Positions 1-8,710 of a stretch of DNA of 58,654 nt are shown here, in pieces; position 1 is the stretch's first letter, and each line of letters starts with the position of its first letter. The translations under genes and the position numbers were made by a program. Source of the DNA: Caryophanales bacterium (lineage in GTDB: Bacteria > Bacillota_I > Bacilli_A > RFN20 > CAG-449); the NCBI GenBank assembly GCA_029006735.1, contig JAQXGN010000005.1:1-58654 (forward strand). The letters are read 5' to 3'. The notes below the pieces were generated by a model. It worked only from the letters and a program-made list of their open reading frames with translations, did no database searches and was not told the DNA's origin.

Positions 1-52
1 ATAAGAAATTGCCTCTTCGTTATATAATATCTTTGTTCAGGAGATATCATAT

Positions 53-1675
53 ATGAGTTATTTTACTACAAGAAAAGTATTTTTAACATCCTCCTTCGAC
101 CTAAACGTGAAGGAAGAAGAGAAAATACTAAGATTTTTACATTTATTAGAAGAATCCAATGTAGCTTCTATAATCAATAAATGCGTTAAGAATAATACTT
201 CTAAAGGTGGTAGACCTGGCATTAATTATTACAATTTATTTGCTACCATATTATTTGGATTTGCCTTTGGAAGAGATACATTACGTGATTTAGAAGATGC
301 TTGTGAATATGATTTAAGATATATTTATTTAATGGAACAAACAAAAGTAGATCATTCAACAATCTGTACTTTTATTAACAAAGTAATTGTCCCTTATGAA
401 AAAGAAATATTTGCTTTGATAAATATACAAATAAAAAAAGAATTAAATATTGAATTTGATGATGCATTTATCGATGGAAGTAAGTTTGAAGCCAATGCTA
501 ATAAATACAAATTTGTTTGGAATCCAACAACGTATCATAAGAAAATTTCAATTACATTCTTTGATATCTTAAAGAAAAATTCAATTTGTACATCTTATCA
601 TTTTGAAGAACAAGTATCTTCTAAAACCGTTTCTTCGTCTATATCAGAATTATGTCTATTGAAAGATACGTTAGATTCATCTTCTTATAATAATGTCCTA
701 AAAGCCCTAACTTCTATATTAAGTAAAGTTGTTGAATATGAAGAAAAAGAAAGAATCTGTGGACCTAATAGAAATTCATATTATAAAACTGATCACGATG
801 CAACCGCGATGGCATTGAAAGCTGATTATTATGCTGGTTTAGGAACTCATATGCATGCCGCATATAATACCCAAATATTAGTTGTAAAAGGAATTATTTT
901 TTCATATTATGTATCACAATCTAGATCTGACATTGCTGATTTTATACCTATTTTGGAAGAATTCCATAAATTATATAATTGTTTTCCAAAAAATGTATGT
1001 GCTGATGCAGGCTATGGTTCATTAGAAAACTATGAATTTATGAATAATAATAGCATAGGCAATTATGTAAAATATATTTCATGGGAGGGTAACTCTTCTG
1101 GAAAAAATCCTGACTGTTATCATCTGAATAAAGATGATACCATTACCTGCTTAAATGGTCATATTGGAAATCAAGAAATAATTGAAGGAAGACATCCTAG
1201 AAAATCAAAAGCAGTTTTTTATAAGATTAATGGTTGTACTGATTGTCCATTCAAATTATATTGTATGAGATTTAATAAAAATACAGATGTAGACTTTAAA
1301 ATTTTTGAAGTAATTCCTGATTTAATTAAATATAAGCAACAAGCAGAAGAAAATTTATTATCAAAAAAAGGAATCGAAATTCGTGTTAATAGAAGTATTC
1401 AAGTTGAAGGTGTTTTTGGTAATGAAAAGCAAAATAGAAATTATACAAGAATTAGACGTCGTGGATTAAATAAAGCATCAACTGAAGCAATGCTAGTTTT
1501 GCTTGGACTAAATATCAGGAAATTATTTAAATATTATGAAACAAAAACGTTGCCTAAATTTTGGACTGCTCCTGAGGATTTACAGCCTCAAACATTTAAA
1601 AAAGCTTCTGCAAAAAAATTATCGAAAAAAGGGAAGCGTTTAAATGAAAAGCAGTATGCAAATAAACAAGCGTAG
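53..1675 (+). CDS. IS1182-family DDE transposase
   Basis: Cut-and-paste transposase of 540 residues, the normal size for IS1182. The N-terminal DUF772-type region (about 40-125) is followed by the RNase H-like DDE domain. Likely catalytic residues are D141 in the motif IDGSKFEANANKY, D318 in ADAGYG and E452 in VEGVFG. A CTDCPF...C zinc-knuckle-like cluster lies near residues 395-404, and the Lys/Arg-rich tail is typical. The reading frame is intact, so it may be active. An AGGAG Shine-Dalgarno precedes the ATG. It is one of very few plus-strand genes in the window, in keeping with its mobile origin. Confidence 0.93.
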   Translation: MSYFTTRKVFLTSSFDLNVKEEEKILRFLHLLEESNVASIINKCVKNNTSKGGRPGINYYNLFATILFGFAFGRDTLRDLEDACEYDLRYIYLMEQTKVDHSTICTFINKVIVPYEKEIFALINIQIKKELNIEFDDAFIDGSKFEANANKYKFVWNPTTYHKKISITFFDILKKNSICTSYHFEEQVSSKTVSSSISELCLLKDTLDSSSYNNVLKALTSILSKVVEYEEKERICGPNRNSYYKTDHDATAMALKADYYAGLGTHMHAAYNTQILVVKGIIFSYYVSQSRSDIADFIPILEEFHKLYNCFPKNVCADAGYGSLENYEFMNNNSIGNYVKYISWEGNSSGKNPDCYHLNKDDTITCLNGHIGNQEIIEGRHPRKSKAVFYKINGCTDCPFKLYCMRFNKNTDVDFKIFEVIPDLIKYKQQAEENLLSKKGIEIRVNRSIQVEGVFGNEKQNRNYTRIRRRGLNKASTEAMLVLLGLNIRKLFKYYETKTLPKFWTAPEDLQPQTFKKASAKKLSKKGKRLNEKQYANKQA

Positions 1676-1728
1676 CTTGTTTATAAACCTACTTATCTTT
1701 ATTTTGGCTGCTGTTTTCAGAAAGAATT

Positions 1729-1771
1729 AAAAAAAGAGGATGGAAACCTTATGTTAGGTTTCTAAACATCC
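1729..1771 (-). terminator. Terminator of the yceD transcript, formed by the IS right end
   Basis: On the minus strand GGATG-TTTA-GAAACC pairs with GGTTTC-CATCC (11 bp with a bulge, loop about 8 nt) and is followed by seven T. It would stop pheST-yceD transcription just inside the IS, and it overlaps the IS terminal repeat. Confidence 0.7.
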
Positions 1772-1819
1772 CCTTCTTAAAAAATATAAAATTGAAAACT
1801 AAGCCATCAAATGAATAGT

Positions 1820-2338
1820 TTATTCATCATCTTCAAAATCAAAATCTAATAATTTTTCCATTCGTGGATCAATATTTTCTGATTTTTTCTTATTATAATC
1901 ATCCTCAGAAATTAATTCCCATCCATCACCTTTTAAATATGAAGGATCATCTTTCGCGATTATCTTCATCGGAATAGAAGTGATAATCAAAGAAAGAATT
2001 TCTTGATATAAATCAAAATCTTCTCCTTCGACTAAAATAATATCGGAATCTTCAAGAATATCATCTTTAGTATAAGTTAATGTCAATTCTTCTTTTTCAT
2101 TAATTTCATAAGGAACTGGCTTCAATGTTCTAGTTGAACGTAAAACTAATTTAGCATTTACTTCAATAGTTAAAATAATTAAACCAGAAACATATTGTGC
2201 TTTTCCATTAAAATGAACATTCTCAACTGAGATAATATCTCTTTCTAATGCGATATCTTCTTCTTTAAGAATAACATCTTGATCAAAAAGAATAATTTTT
2301 TTACTTTCTAAATAATAACGATTTAATACTAATTCCAT
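1820..2338 (-). CDS. yceD: YceD/DUF177 family protein, linked to 23S rRNA accumulation
   Basis: A 172-residue acidic protein of the DUF177 (YceD) family, whose members are needed for normal 23S rRNA accumulation in bacteria. Visible family marks are the central beta-rich segment with an R-S-T-R-T-L-K-P-V stretch (where some members have a Cys motif) and the C-terminal DPRMEKLLDFDFE signature. It starts 2 nt after the pheT stop, so it is likely co-transcribed with pheST. In most bacteria the next gene is rpmF (ribosomal protein L32); here an IS1182 element follows after 47 bases and rpmF is not in the window. The family assignment is firm; the role comes from homologues. Confidence 0.85.
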   Translation of the reverse strand: MELVLNRYYLESKKIILFDQDVILKEEDIALERDIISVENVHFNGKAQYVSGLIILTIEVNAKLVLRSTRTLKPVPYEINEKEELTLTYTKDDILEDSDIILVEGEDFDLYQEILSLIITSIPMKIIAKDDPSYLKGDGWELISEDDYNKKKSENIDPRMEKLLDFDFEDDE

Positions 2339-2340
2339 AA

Positions 2341-4731
2341 TTAACTTCTCAATACTGCATTAAATTCTTTTAATAATGCTGAAATAATGCTTTGTTCCGC
2401 TTGTGATATATCATTATCTACTAAAGTCTTATTATCATCTTGATATGTAATTGTAAAGGCAATTGATTTAGTATCTTTTGCTAAGAATTCACCTTGATAA
2501 ACATCAAAAATTTGAATATCTTTGACAATAGACTTTCCATTTTTCTTCATTGTTCTAATCATATCACCAGCAAGAACATTTTTATTAACAACGAAAGCTA
2601 AATCTCTTATAACGCTTGGATAGATAGATACAGGAGACATCTTAGTTGAGCTTACACGAACATCAAATAATTTAGTTAAATTAAGATTTAAGATATATGT
2701 ATCACCAATATCTTTAGATAAAGTAGGATGAACTTGACCACAAACACCAATAATATCTTTCCCCATCATAATTTTTGTTGTTCTTCCTGGATGATAATAC
2801 TTAGAATCTTCTAAACGAACTTCTTTATAACGGTTTTTATCAATGCCTAACATATTAAAGATTGCTTCCATAACACCATGAATATCATAGAAATCATATG
2901 GTTTCTTTTCTAATAGTCCACGTATATTTTTAGATCCATTTAAACAAACGCATAATTCTTGATAAACTTGTGTTTTTGTATCGATACCACTAACTTCAAA
3001 GAAGGCTAAATCTTTTTGTTGGTGAGCGATATTATATTCTATTACTTCTAACATAGAAGCAACTAATCCTCTACGCGTAATACTATGTTCGACTGTCATT
3101 GGATTTAAAATGACATAAGGTTCATCATTATTAAGCACAACAAATGAATCATTTAATTTAGGAGAAACTAAAGCATAAGTTAATACTTCATTAAACCCTT
3201 GATTAATTAATAAATTACGTAAATTCAATCTCTTTTGTTGGAAAGATGTATATCCTCCTGTAGTTGTTGGCATTTCTGGTAAAATTGATTTAATCGCTCC
3301 AAAACCAATATAACGAATTACTTCTTCAGATAAATCTGCATCACATTTTAAATCGATACGATAATCTGGAGGGAATGCTAAGAAATTATCTCCATCTACA
3401 TCACATACTTTAATATTTAATCTTGTTAATACATTAACTATTTCTTCTTTTGTAAATGTAGTACCTAAACGTGAATTAATATAAGATATAGAACATTCAA
3501 TCTTTGTATCATTCTCGTCTAAAGTAGAATATCTAACAGTTTTACATACTACTTTTGCTTCTGCTAATTCAACTAAAAGTTGCGCAGTTAAATCTAATAC
3601 AAATTCATCTTGATATGGATTAATACCTTTTTGGAATCTTGCACTAGATTCACTAGATAAGCCTAATCTATTTCCAGTTTTTCTAACTGTTGATCCTTTA
3701 AAATTAGCTGCTTCAATTGCAATATCTATTGTATGATCATCAATTGCAACATTTAATAACCCCATAGTTCCTGCTAAACAGACAGGTACATCATTATTTG
3801 TAACTACTAAATCACCATTTTCAATATGATAAGATTTTTCATCTAAAGCAACTAAATCTCCTTCAAAATTATTTTTAACAACAAATTTATTGCCCTTTAA
3901 TTTTTTCATATCATACATGTGAAGAGGTTGACCTGTTAAAAGCATAACATAGTTTCCAATATCCACAATGTTATTTATTGAACGAATTCCTTCTGCCATT
4001 AAAGCTCTTTGTAACCATAATGGTGAAGGTTTAGTAACTACACCTTTAACAGCTTTAATAGAAAATTGTGGACAATCTTCAGTATCAGATGAAGTAATGA
4101 ATTCAGAATCTACTTCATCATATTTAATTGGTGTAGGAATATTTACTTTACGATTAAATAATGAACCTAATTCTTTAGCGATAGAATATAATGCTAAACA
4201 ATCTGAACGATTAGCTAAAACGTTGATATCAAAAACAACATCATCAAGTCCTAAATATGCTAAAACATTTTCTTCACCTACTGGAGCATCATCATTTAAT
4301 TCTTCAATCCCATTAATTTGTGCTTCAGTTAAATATAATTTATCGACTCCAAGTTCGTTTAAAGCGCAACACATACCATTACTTTCTACGCCACGAATTG
4401 TCGATTTACAAATAACAATATCTTTCGCAGGTAATTTTGCTCCTGGACGAGCAACAATAACCTTTAAACCAACACGAACATTAGGTGCTCCACAAACAAT
4501 TTGTTCAACACCATATTTTTCCCCTTCATCAACTTTTAAGATGTGTAAATGATTAGAATCTGGATGATTTTGTACTTCTAAAATTTGACCGATAACAAGA
4601 TTAGATGCTTGAGCAAGATATTCAATACCTTCAACTTCTAAACCTGCGAAAGTTAATTTATCAGCAATTTCTTTTGGAGAGATGCCATCTAAATCAACAA
4701 TGTTTTTTAATAAATTATAACTTGCTAACAT
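2341..4731 (-). CDS. pheT: Phenylalanine--tRNA ligase beta subunit
   Basis: Beta subunit (796 residues, normal length) of the heterotetrameric cytoplasmic enzyme that charges tRNA-Phe. The order of domains is standard: N-terminal segment (MLASYNLLKNIVDL), tRNA-binding OB domain (about 40-150, with the HPDSNHLHILKVDEG motif), B3/B4 editing domain (about 210-390), B5 domain (about 405-475), catalytic-like core and a C-terminal ferredoxin-like anticodon-binding domain (ending near SIISALLKEFNAVLRS). A strong GGGGAGGT Shine-Dalgarno lies just before the ATG, 14 bases after the pheS stop. It forms an operon with pheS and yceD. Confidence 0.97.
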   Translation of the reverse strand: MLASYNLLKNIVDLDGISPKEIADKLTFAGLEVEGIEYLAQASNLVIGQILEVQNHPDSNHLHILKVDEGEKYGVEQIVCGAPNVRVGLKVIVARPGAKLPAKDIVICKSTIRGVESNGMCCALNELGVDKLYLTEAQINGIEELNDDAPVGEENVLAYLGLDDVVFDINVLANRSDCLALYSIAKELGSLFNRKVNIPTPIKYDEVDSEFITSSDTEDCPQFSIKAVKGVVTKPSPLWLQRALMAEGIRSINNIVDIGNYVMLLTGQPLHMYDMKKLKGNKFVVKNNFEGDLVALDEKSYHIENGDLVVTNNDVPVCLAGTMGLLNVAIDDHTIDIAIEAANFKGSTVRKTGNRLGLSSESSARFQKGINPYQDEFVLDLTAQLLVELAEAKVVCKTVRYSTLDENDTKIECSISYINSRLGTTFTKEEIVNVLTRLNIKVCDVDGDNFLAFPPDYRIDLKCDADLSEEVIRYIGFGAIKSILPEMPTTTGGYTSFQQKRLNLRNLLINQGFNEVLTYALVSPKLNDSFVVLNNDEPYVILNPMTVEHSITRRGLVASMLEVIEYNIAHQQKDLAFFEVSGIDTKTQVYQELCVCLNGSKNIRGLLEKKPYDFYDIHGVMEAIFNMLGIDKNRYKEVRLEDSKYYHPGRTTKIMMGKDIIGVCGQVHPTLSKDIGDTYILNLNLTKLFDVRVSSTKMSPVSIYPSVIRDLAFVVNKNVLAGDMIRTMKKNGKSIVKDIQIFDVYQGEFLAKDTKSIAFTITYQDDNKTLVDNDISQAEQSIISALLKEFNAVLRS

Positions 4732-4745
4732 ACTTTACCTCCCCC

Positions 4746-5777
4746 CTATTCTTTAACAAATTGAGTCAAGAAACGCTTATCATTTGTATAGAATTTTCTA
4801 ATATGATCGATACCATATTTAAGCATTGCGACTCTTTCAATACCGACACCGAAAGCGAATCCTTGATATTCTTTAGTATCAAATCCACACATTTCTAATA
4901 CATGAGGATGTACCATACCAGCACCTAAGATTTCAATCCAACCAGTACCTTTACATAATTTACATCCTTTACCTCCACATTCAAAACATGATATATCTGC
5001 TTCAACTGAAGGTTCTGTAAATGGGAAATAAGAAGAACGCATACGAACTTCACGTTTTTCACCAAACATTGATTTAGCAAATAATTCAAGAGTTGATAAT
5101 AGATTACCCATGTTGATATTTTTATCGATAACTAAACCTTCAATTTGTCCAAATTGATGAGAGTGAGTTGCATCATCATCACGACGATATACCTTACCTG
5201 GAGATATAATCTTAATTGGTCCTTTACCTTCTGCCTTTAACATAACATGAGCTTGAACTGGTGAAGTTTGACTTCTCATTAAATGAGTTTCATCAATATA
5301 AAAACTATCTTGCATATCTCTTGCAGGATGATCCTTTGGAACATTTAATAATTCAAAGTTAAAGAAATCTAATTCAACTTCTGGTCCTTCTGCAATATCA
5401 TATCCCATACCAATAAAAATTTCTGATACTTGATCAACAATGATTTGGAAAGGATGTTTACTACCCTTTTGATAAGAGAAGCTTGGCAAAGTAAAATCAA
5501 CTACTTCTTTTTCTAATTTTTCTTTTAATTTTGCTTCCTCTAAAGCTTTTCTTTTATGTTCAAGTTTTTCACTTATTTCATTTTTGATGGAATTAATAAA
5601 TTGACCAAATGCTGCTCTTTCTTCATTCTTTAGATCTTTCATCTTGCCCATAAATTGCATTAATTCACTCTTTTTGGATAAATATGTGTTACGAACAACT
5701 TGTAATCCATCCATCGAGTTAATATTATCAATTTCTTGAAGAGCTTCATCATGAATTTGATTAAGTCTTTCCTTCAT
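4746..5777 (-). CDS. pheS: Phenylalanine--tRNA ligase alpha subunit
   Basis: Catalytic alpha subunit (343 residues). An N-terminal coiled coil (about 1-95) is followed by the class II aminoacylation core. Motif 2 is seen around RTQTSPVQAH-like RSQTSPVQAHVM and VYRRDDDATHSHQFGQIEG, and motif 3 around GFAFGVGIERVAMLKYGI near the C-terminus. A CFECGGKGCKLCKGTGW segment forms an internal cysteine cluster. I chose the ATG at 5777, not an in-frame ATG 11 codons upstream: it has an AGGAGG at 8-9 nt and gives the family-typical start MKERLNQIHDEAL. No T-box leader fits in the short upstream gap. Confidence 0.96.
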   Translation of the reverse strand: MKERLNQIHDEALQEIDNINSMDGLQVVRNTYLSKKSELMQFMGKMKDLKNEERAAFGQFINSIKNEISEKLEHKRKALEEAKLKEKLEKEVVDFTLPSFSYQKGSKHPFQIIVDQVSEIFIGMGYDIAEGPEVELDFFNFELLNVPKDHPARDMQDSFYIDETHLMRSQTSPVQAHVMLKAEGKGPIKIISPGKVYRRDDDATHSHQFGQIEGLVIDKNINMGNLLSTLELFAKSMFGEKREVRMRSSYFPFTEPSVEADISCFECGGKGCKLCKGTGWIEILGAGMVHPHVLEMCGFDTKEYQGFAFGVGIERVAMLKYGIDHIRKFYTNDKRFLTQFVKE

Positions 5778-5792
5778 AGTCTTATACCTCCT

Positions 5793-5812
5793 ATTTGAAA
5801 TTAATTTCAAAT
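5793..5812. repeat. Perfect 20-bp palindrome in the pheS leader
   Basis: ATTTGAAATT and its exact reverse complement lie between the likely minus-strand promoter region (AT-rich, with TATTATA-like -10 candidates near 5818-5828) and the pheS Shine-Dalgarno. It could be an operator or a weak transcript hairpin. There is no T-run, so it is not a clear terminator. Confidence 0.45.
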
Positions 5813-5882
5813 GTCATTTGATATAATACTATAAATAAAAAAATATTAAAATAAATTTTAATAAAACAGAACGAATTATCAC

Positions 5883-6662
5883 TTATATTACGTATTTTTT
5901 GAGAAAAATTAATGCATTTTTTTCAAGTCTAGATACTTGAGCTTGTGAAATATTATACATTTTAGCAATCTCTACTTGTGATAAGCCCTCATAATATCTT
6001 TTCATTATCACGTTTTTTTCTTGCTCATTTAATTGTTCAATTCCTTGTTTTAAAGACAAATAAGTAATCATTTTATCATTTTCATCAAAAGAATTTGGTA
6101 CGATGTCTTGTAATAAAATTGAGTCTTCAAAATCATTATATAATGGTTCTTCTAAACTCGATAAAGGTAAAGTTGACTCAATTGCTTCGAGAACTTGATA
6201 TTCACTAACTTGTTGCTTTTTTGCAAATTCGACAATATCTACCCCTTTACCAGTTTCAAATAAATTTTTCTCTTTTTCTTTCATATATTGATATGCTAAA
6301 TCTTTGATTTGACGAGATATTCTAAGGTAAGATGAATCCCTTAAATATCTTTTGATTTCCCCTTCAATCATCGGTACTGCATATGTAGAAAACATCACAT
6401 TTTGATTAATATCAAAATTATTAATTGCTTTCATTAAGCCGATGATTCCTATTTGAAATAAATCATCTAAATTATCTCCTCGATATATAAACTTATTAAC
6501 AATAGATAAAACTAAACGAATATTACCTTCGATTACTTCATCAAATACTTCTTTTTGTTTAGTTTCTCGATACTTCCTAATTAATTCAATTGTGTTTTTA
6601 CTTGTTAATGTTTTAAGATTCCCCGTTTCAATTCCTACAATTTCAACTTTATTTCTATTCAA
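5883..6662 (-). CDS. sigG: RNA polymerase sigma-G factor, late forespore
   Basis: Forespore-specific sigma factor of the SigF/SigG group, 259 residues (260 in Bacillus subtilis). The start is the TTG at 6662: it is 8 nt after AAGGAG and gives LNRNKVEIVGIETGNLK, matching the conserved SigG start SRNKVEICGVDT. Region 2 (GNIRLVLSIVNKF, DDLFQIGIIGLMKAINNFD, FSTYAVPMIEGEIKRYLRD) and the region 4 helix-turn-helix (YEGLSQVEIAKMYNISQAQVSRLEKNAL) are clear. The region 2 SigG signature YAVPMIxGEI is exact. It lies close to sigE and spoIIGA as in Bacillus, with three genes in between. SigF is a close alternative, but the N-terminus and locus favour SigG. Confidence 0.92.
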   Translation of the reverse strand: MNRNKVEIVGIETGNLKTLTSKNTIELIRKYRETKQKEVFDEVIEGNIRLVLSIVNKFIYRGDNLDDLFQIGIIGLMKAINNFDINQNVMFSTYAVPMIEGEIKRYLRDSSYLRISRQIKDLAYQYMKEKEKNLFETGKGVDIVEFAKKQQVSEYQVLEAIESTLPLSSLEEPLYNDFEDSILLQDIVPNSFDENDKMITYLSLKQGIEQLNEQEKNVIMKRYYEGLSQVEIAKMYNISQAQVSRLEKNALIFLKKYVI

Positions 6663-6685
6663 AACTAAAATCTCCTTACGAATTT

Positions 6686-6715
6686 TAGTATGATAAAAAA
6701 ATCTTTTTTTAATCA
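6686..6715 (-). promoter_or_regulatory. SigF/SigG-type promoter of sigG
   Basis: On the minus strand CATACTA (6686-6692), the consensus -10 of SigF/SigG promoters, is preceded at 17 nt by TGATTA (6710-6715; consensus TGAATA). The predicted start lies just before the AAGGAG of sigG, giving a leader of under 20 nt. In B. subtilis the sigG gene is read by SigF and then by SigG itself, so the match fits biology. Confidence 0.6.
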
Positions 6716-6745
6716 AAAGAAGAAGAATTAATTATTTCGAAAACA

Positions 6746-7282
6746 TTATTTTAATTTAGAACGACGATGATATAATTCGTCGAAGAATTCATTTAAGCGG
6801 TTAAAACTATTAATTGATGAAATAGTCCTTTTAAATACGTGATTATTAGAATAACGAATTTTTAAAAGTAATCTTTTAGATTTGAAATAGATGATAAATG
6901 AAATAATTGCTAAAGTTAAACCAACTCCACCTACAACATAAGAAGCTACTCGATAATAGAAAAATAATGGGACTGCAACTGCAATAGATACACCTAAAAA
7001 GATAATTGCTAAGAAAAGAAAAATCATCAATGATCTTTTCGATACCATCGTTGATTGTATTTCATCTAAATAGATTAAAACTTTTGTTTTAGAACTATAA
7101 TTTGATGTTCTGATAATCAAACAATCATCAGATAAGTCCAAAGAAAAAGATCCAAGATTGATTAAATCACCTTTAGAGATATGTGGATCTAATGTATTTG
7201 TTTTCTTTAAAGGATCATAAACAGGTTTTTCATCCTTTAAATCAAAATCAAAATCAAAATCTTCATTTTGTTTTTTTTCCAT
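6746..7282 (-). CDS. Hypothetical membrane protein with two TM segments
   Basis: I do not recognise this 178-residue protein. It has an acidic N-terminal tail with an FDFDFDL repeat (about 9-15), a soluble segment (about 35-80), two strong membrane helices (about 84-108 and 112-133) and a basic C-terminal part ending HRRSKLK. The soluble segments flanking a central hairpin resemble PH-like membrane proteins only in layout. The ATG is preceded by GAGGAAAT. It sits between sigG and the DUF2974 gene, so a sporulation link is possible by position only. Confidence 0.7.
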   Translation of the reverse strand: MEKKQNEDFDFDFDLKDEKPVYDPLKKTNTLDPHISKGDLINLGSFSLDLSDDCLIIRTSNYSSKTKVLIYLDEIQSTMVSKRSLMIFLFLAIIFLGVSIAVAVPLFFYYRVASYVVGGVGLTLAIISFIIYFKSKRLLLKIRYSNNHVFKRTISSINSFNRLNEFFDELYHRRSKLK

Positions 7283-7359
7283 ATTCTATTTCCTCAAATT
7301 AATTTTAACCAATCTATTAGTAATATTCAAATAAAAAATATCATATAGATTTCTTCAAT

Positions 7360-8454
7360 CTATTTAACAACTAAACCAATCAGAAATTCTTTAGCAATTA
7401 TTTTATCACTTGCTAAATGATTAAAGAAAATAGTTAAATATGATCTTTCTTCCGGAAGAAGATGAAGATATTGTCTTAAAGACAAATGAGGATGTTTAGA
7501 TATCTCTAGTAATGTTTTATTTCCTCCTGCGTCTAATACTTTAAATAAGCAAATTAGAAATTTTTGCCTTGCATCATAATCCATCTTATTTAATCCTTCT
7601 TTTATTCTTTTATAAAACGCATCTGATTTAGAAGAATATTTTTCTCCTCTTTTAAAATGTGCACCTTCAATAATCCAAGACAATGTATCATGTTGTCGTA
7701 ATCCGTGAAAAGAAGAATAGATAATCGTTGGTTTTTGCATATTTTCAAAAATCCTCCCTATAACGCTACATGAAGGACATAATAATATTAATTTTGATTT
7801 CATCAATTTAACATTACTTTTTTTTATGATTTCTTTAGAAAAACCAGGTCCATCTAATGAATATACTTTAATGATTTTATCTTGCACTAACCTATGGCAA
7901 TTAGTCGCAGAATAAAATGCTTCCATTCCACCTTTTGAATGACCACACAAAATAAAATTTCTCTTCCTTCTACCTACTTTATTAACATAATTTTTTGAAT
8001 TAATTAGACATGGAGCAACTCTAAGCAGAATCATATTAAAGTTTTCTTTCCATCCAACAATACTATCATCCGTCCCTCCAAAAACTATAACAGTCATCTT
8101 TTTATTAATATCACAAGAATAGATGCTTGTTTGTGTCATTAACTTTTCATCAAAACAATAATACCCACTATGCACTAATATATTTTTATATCGATTAGTT
8201 TTACAAGCAAGGAGTAATAATTCATTCATTTTTAACCCTAGAAGAAACCCAAATTGCTTATTTCCATGTAGTTCAAGATGTTTCAAATATGCATTTTCAA
8301 AAGTAATTTTATGCTTAGAATTCAATAAAGGAATACAATTTTCAAAATCACAAAAGCATAATAAAGACAAGATTACTACATCCACTTCATTAAACAATAA
8401 TTCATCAAAAGAAATATCTTTTACTCTATTCACATAATCTTGAATATTTCCCAT
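7360..8454 (-). CDS. DUF2974 (Mbeg1-like) alpha/beta hydrolase, putative lipase
   Basis: A 364-residue protein of the DUF2974 lipase-like family. The nucleophile elbow is GHSKGG with S173; the acid is likely D201 in YSLDGPGF and the histidine H255 in RQHDTLSW. These three motifs, with these spacings, mark the family. The N-terminal region (EVDVVILSLLCFCDFENCIPL) matches the usual 'D..vls.lsY..f' start of the family. No signal peptide is present, so it should act in the cytoplasm; its substrate is unknown. The start is 13 nt after the sepF stop with a GAGGT Shine-Dalgarno, which suggests that it belongs to the spoIIGA-sigE-sepF transcript. Confidence 0.8.
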   Translation of the reverse strand: MGNIQDYVNRVKDISFDELLFNEVDVVILSLLCFCDFENCIPLLNSKHKITFENAYLKHLELHGNKQFGFLLGLKMNELLLLACKTNRYKNILVHSGYYCFDEKLMTQTSIYSCDINKKMTVIVFGGTDDSIVGWKENFNMILLRVAPCLINSKNYVNKVGRRKRNFILCGHSKGGMEAFYSATNCHRLVQDKIIKVYSLDGPGFSKEIIKKSNVKLMKSKLILLCPSCSVIGRIFENMQKPTIIYSSFHGLRQHDTLSWIIEGAHFKRGEKYSSKSDAFYKRIKEGLNKMDYDARQKFLICLFKVLDAGGNKTLLEISKHPHLSLRQYLHLLPEERSYLTIFFNHLASDKIIAKEFLIGLVVK

Positions 8455-8467
8455 ATTAACCTCGACA

Positions 8468-8710
8468 TTATTCTTTTATAAAAAAAGAATATATATTATC
8501 TTCTATTTTTATTCTTTTCCCTTTACATGCCATAATATAACCAGAAAGGAAGTAAATTATTCGACATCTCATTTCTTTATTAACCAAAGATACATTTACA
8601 ATTACTTCATATTTTTTATTGATTAAAGAACATATTTCATCAATATCATTTATTGATTTAATTAAAACAACTTTAGGTGAGCGATAACTTTTACTTTTTA
8701 ATTGCGACAT
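8468..8710 (-). CDS. sepF: SepF-like cell division protein, core domain only
   Basis: An 80-residue protein matching the C-terminal SepF (DUF552) fold that binds FtsZ. The pattern [65 protein letters not shown] aligns in order with the family's 'Vvvf.P.syeea..ia..L...k.VivNl..ld...a.RiiDFlsG...al.G...kig..if' (shown here only as motif order). Most SepF proteins are about 150 residues and start with a membrane-binding amphipathic helix plus linker; both are missing, and an in-frame TAA four codons upstream rules out a longer start. Its first 20 nt overlap the end of sigE, so translation is probably coupled. Confidence 0.8.
   Translation of the reverse strand: MSQLKSKSYRSPKVVLIKSINDIDEICSLINKKYEVIVNVSLVNKEMRCRIIYFLSGYIMACKGKRIKIEDNIYSFFIKE

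Larger units (their letters stand above)
1..1773 (+). mobile_element. IS1182-family insertion sequence, left end cut by the window
   Basis: The element holds one full-length transposase gene and a recognisable right end. The right terminal repeat, read inward, is GGGGATGTTTAGAAAC (1758-1773, complement). It matches 14 of 16 bases of the left end of the second element at 58429. Only 52 bases lie upstream of the start codon and no left repeat is visible, so the element begins outside the window. The second element has 103 bases between its end and its start codon, so about 50 bases are probably missing here. No target-site duplication can be read because one end is absent. Confidence 0.8.

Noticed and set aside
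3968-4552. Long open frame on the plus strand opposite pheT
   Set aside because: It lies fully antisense to a clear pheT coding region, has no ribosome site and shows no protein family pattern; it is a mirror of the codon bias.
7200-7260. Repeated AAATC units as a possible tandem repeat element
   Set aside because: They are only the codons of an FDFDFDL segment in the N-terminus of the hypothetical membrane protein.
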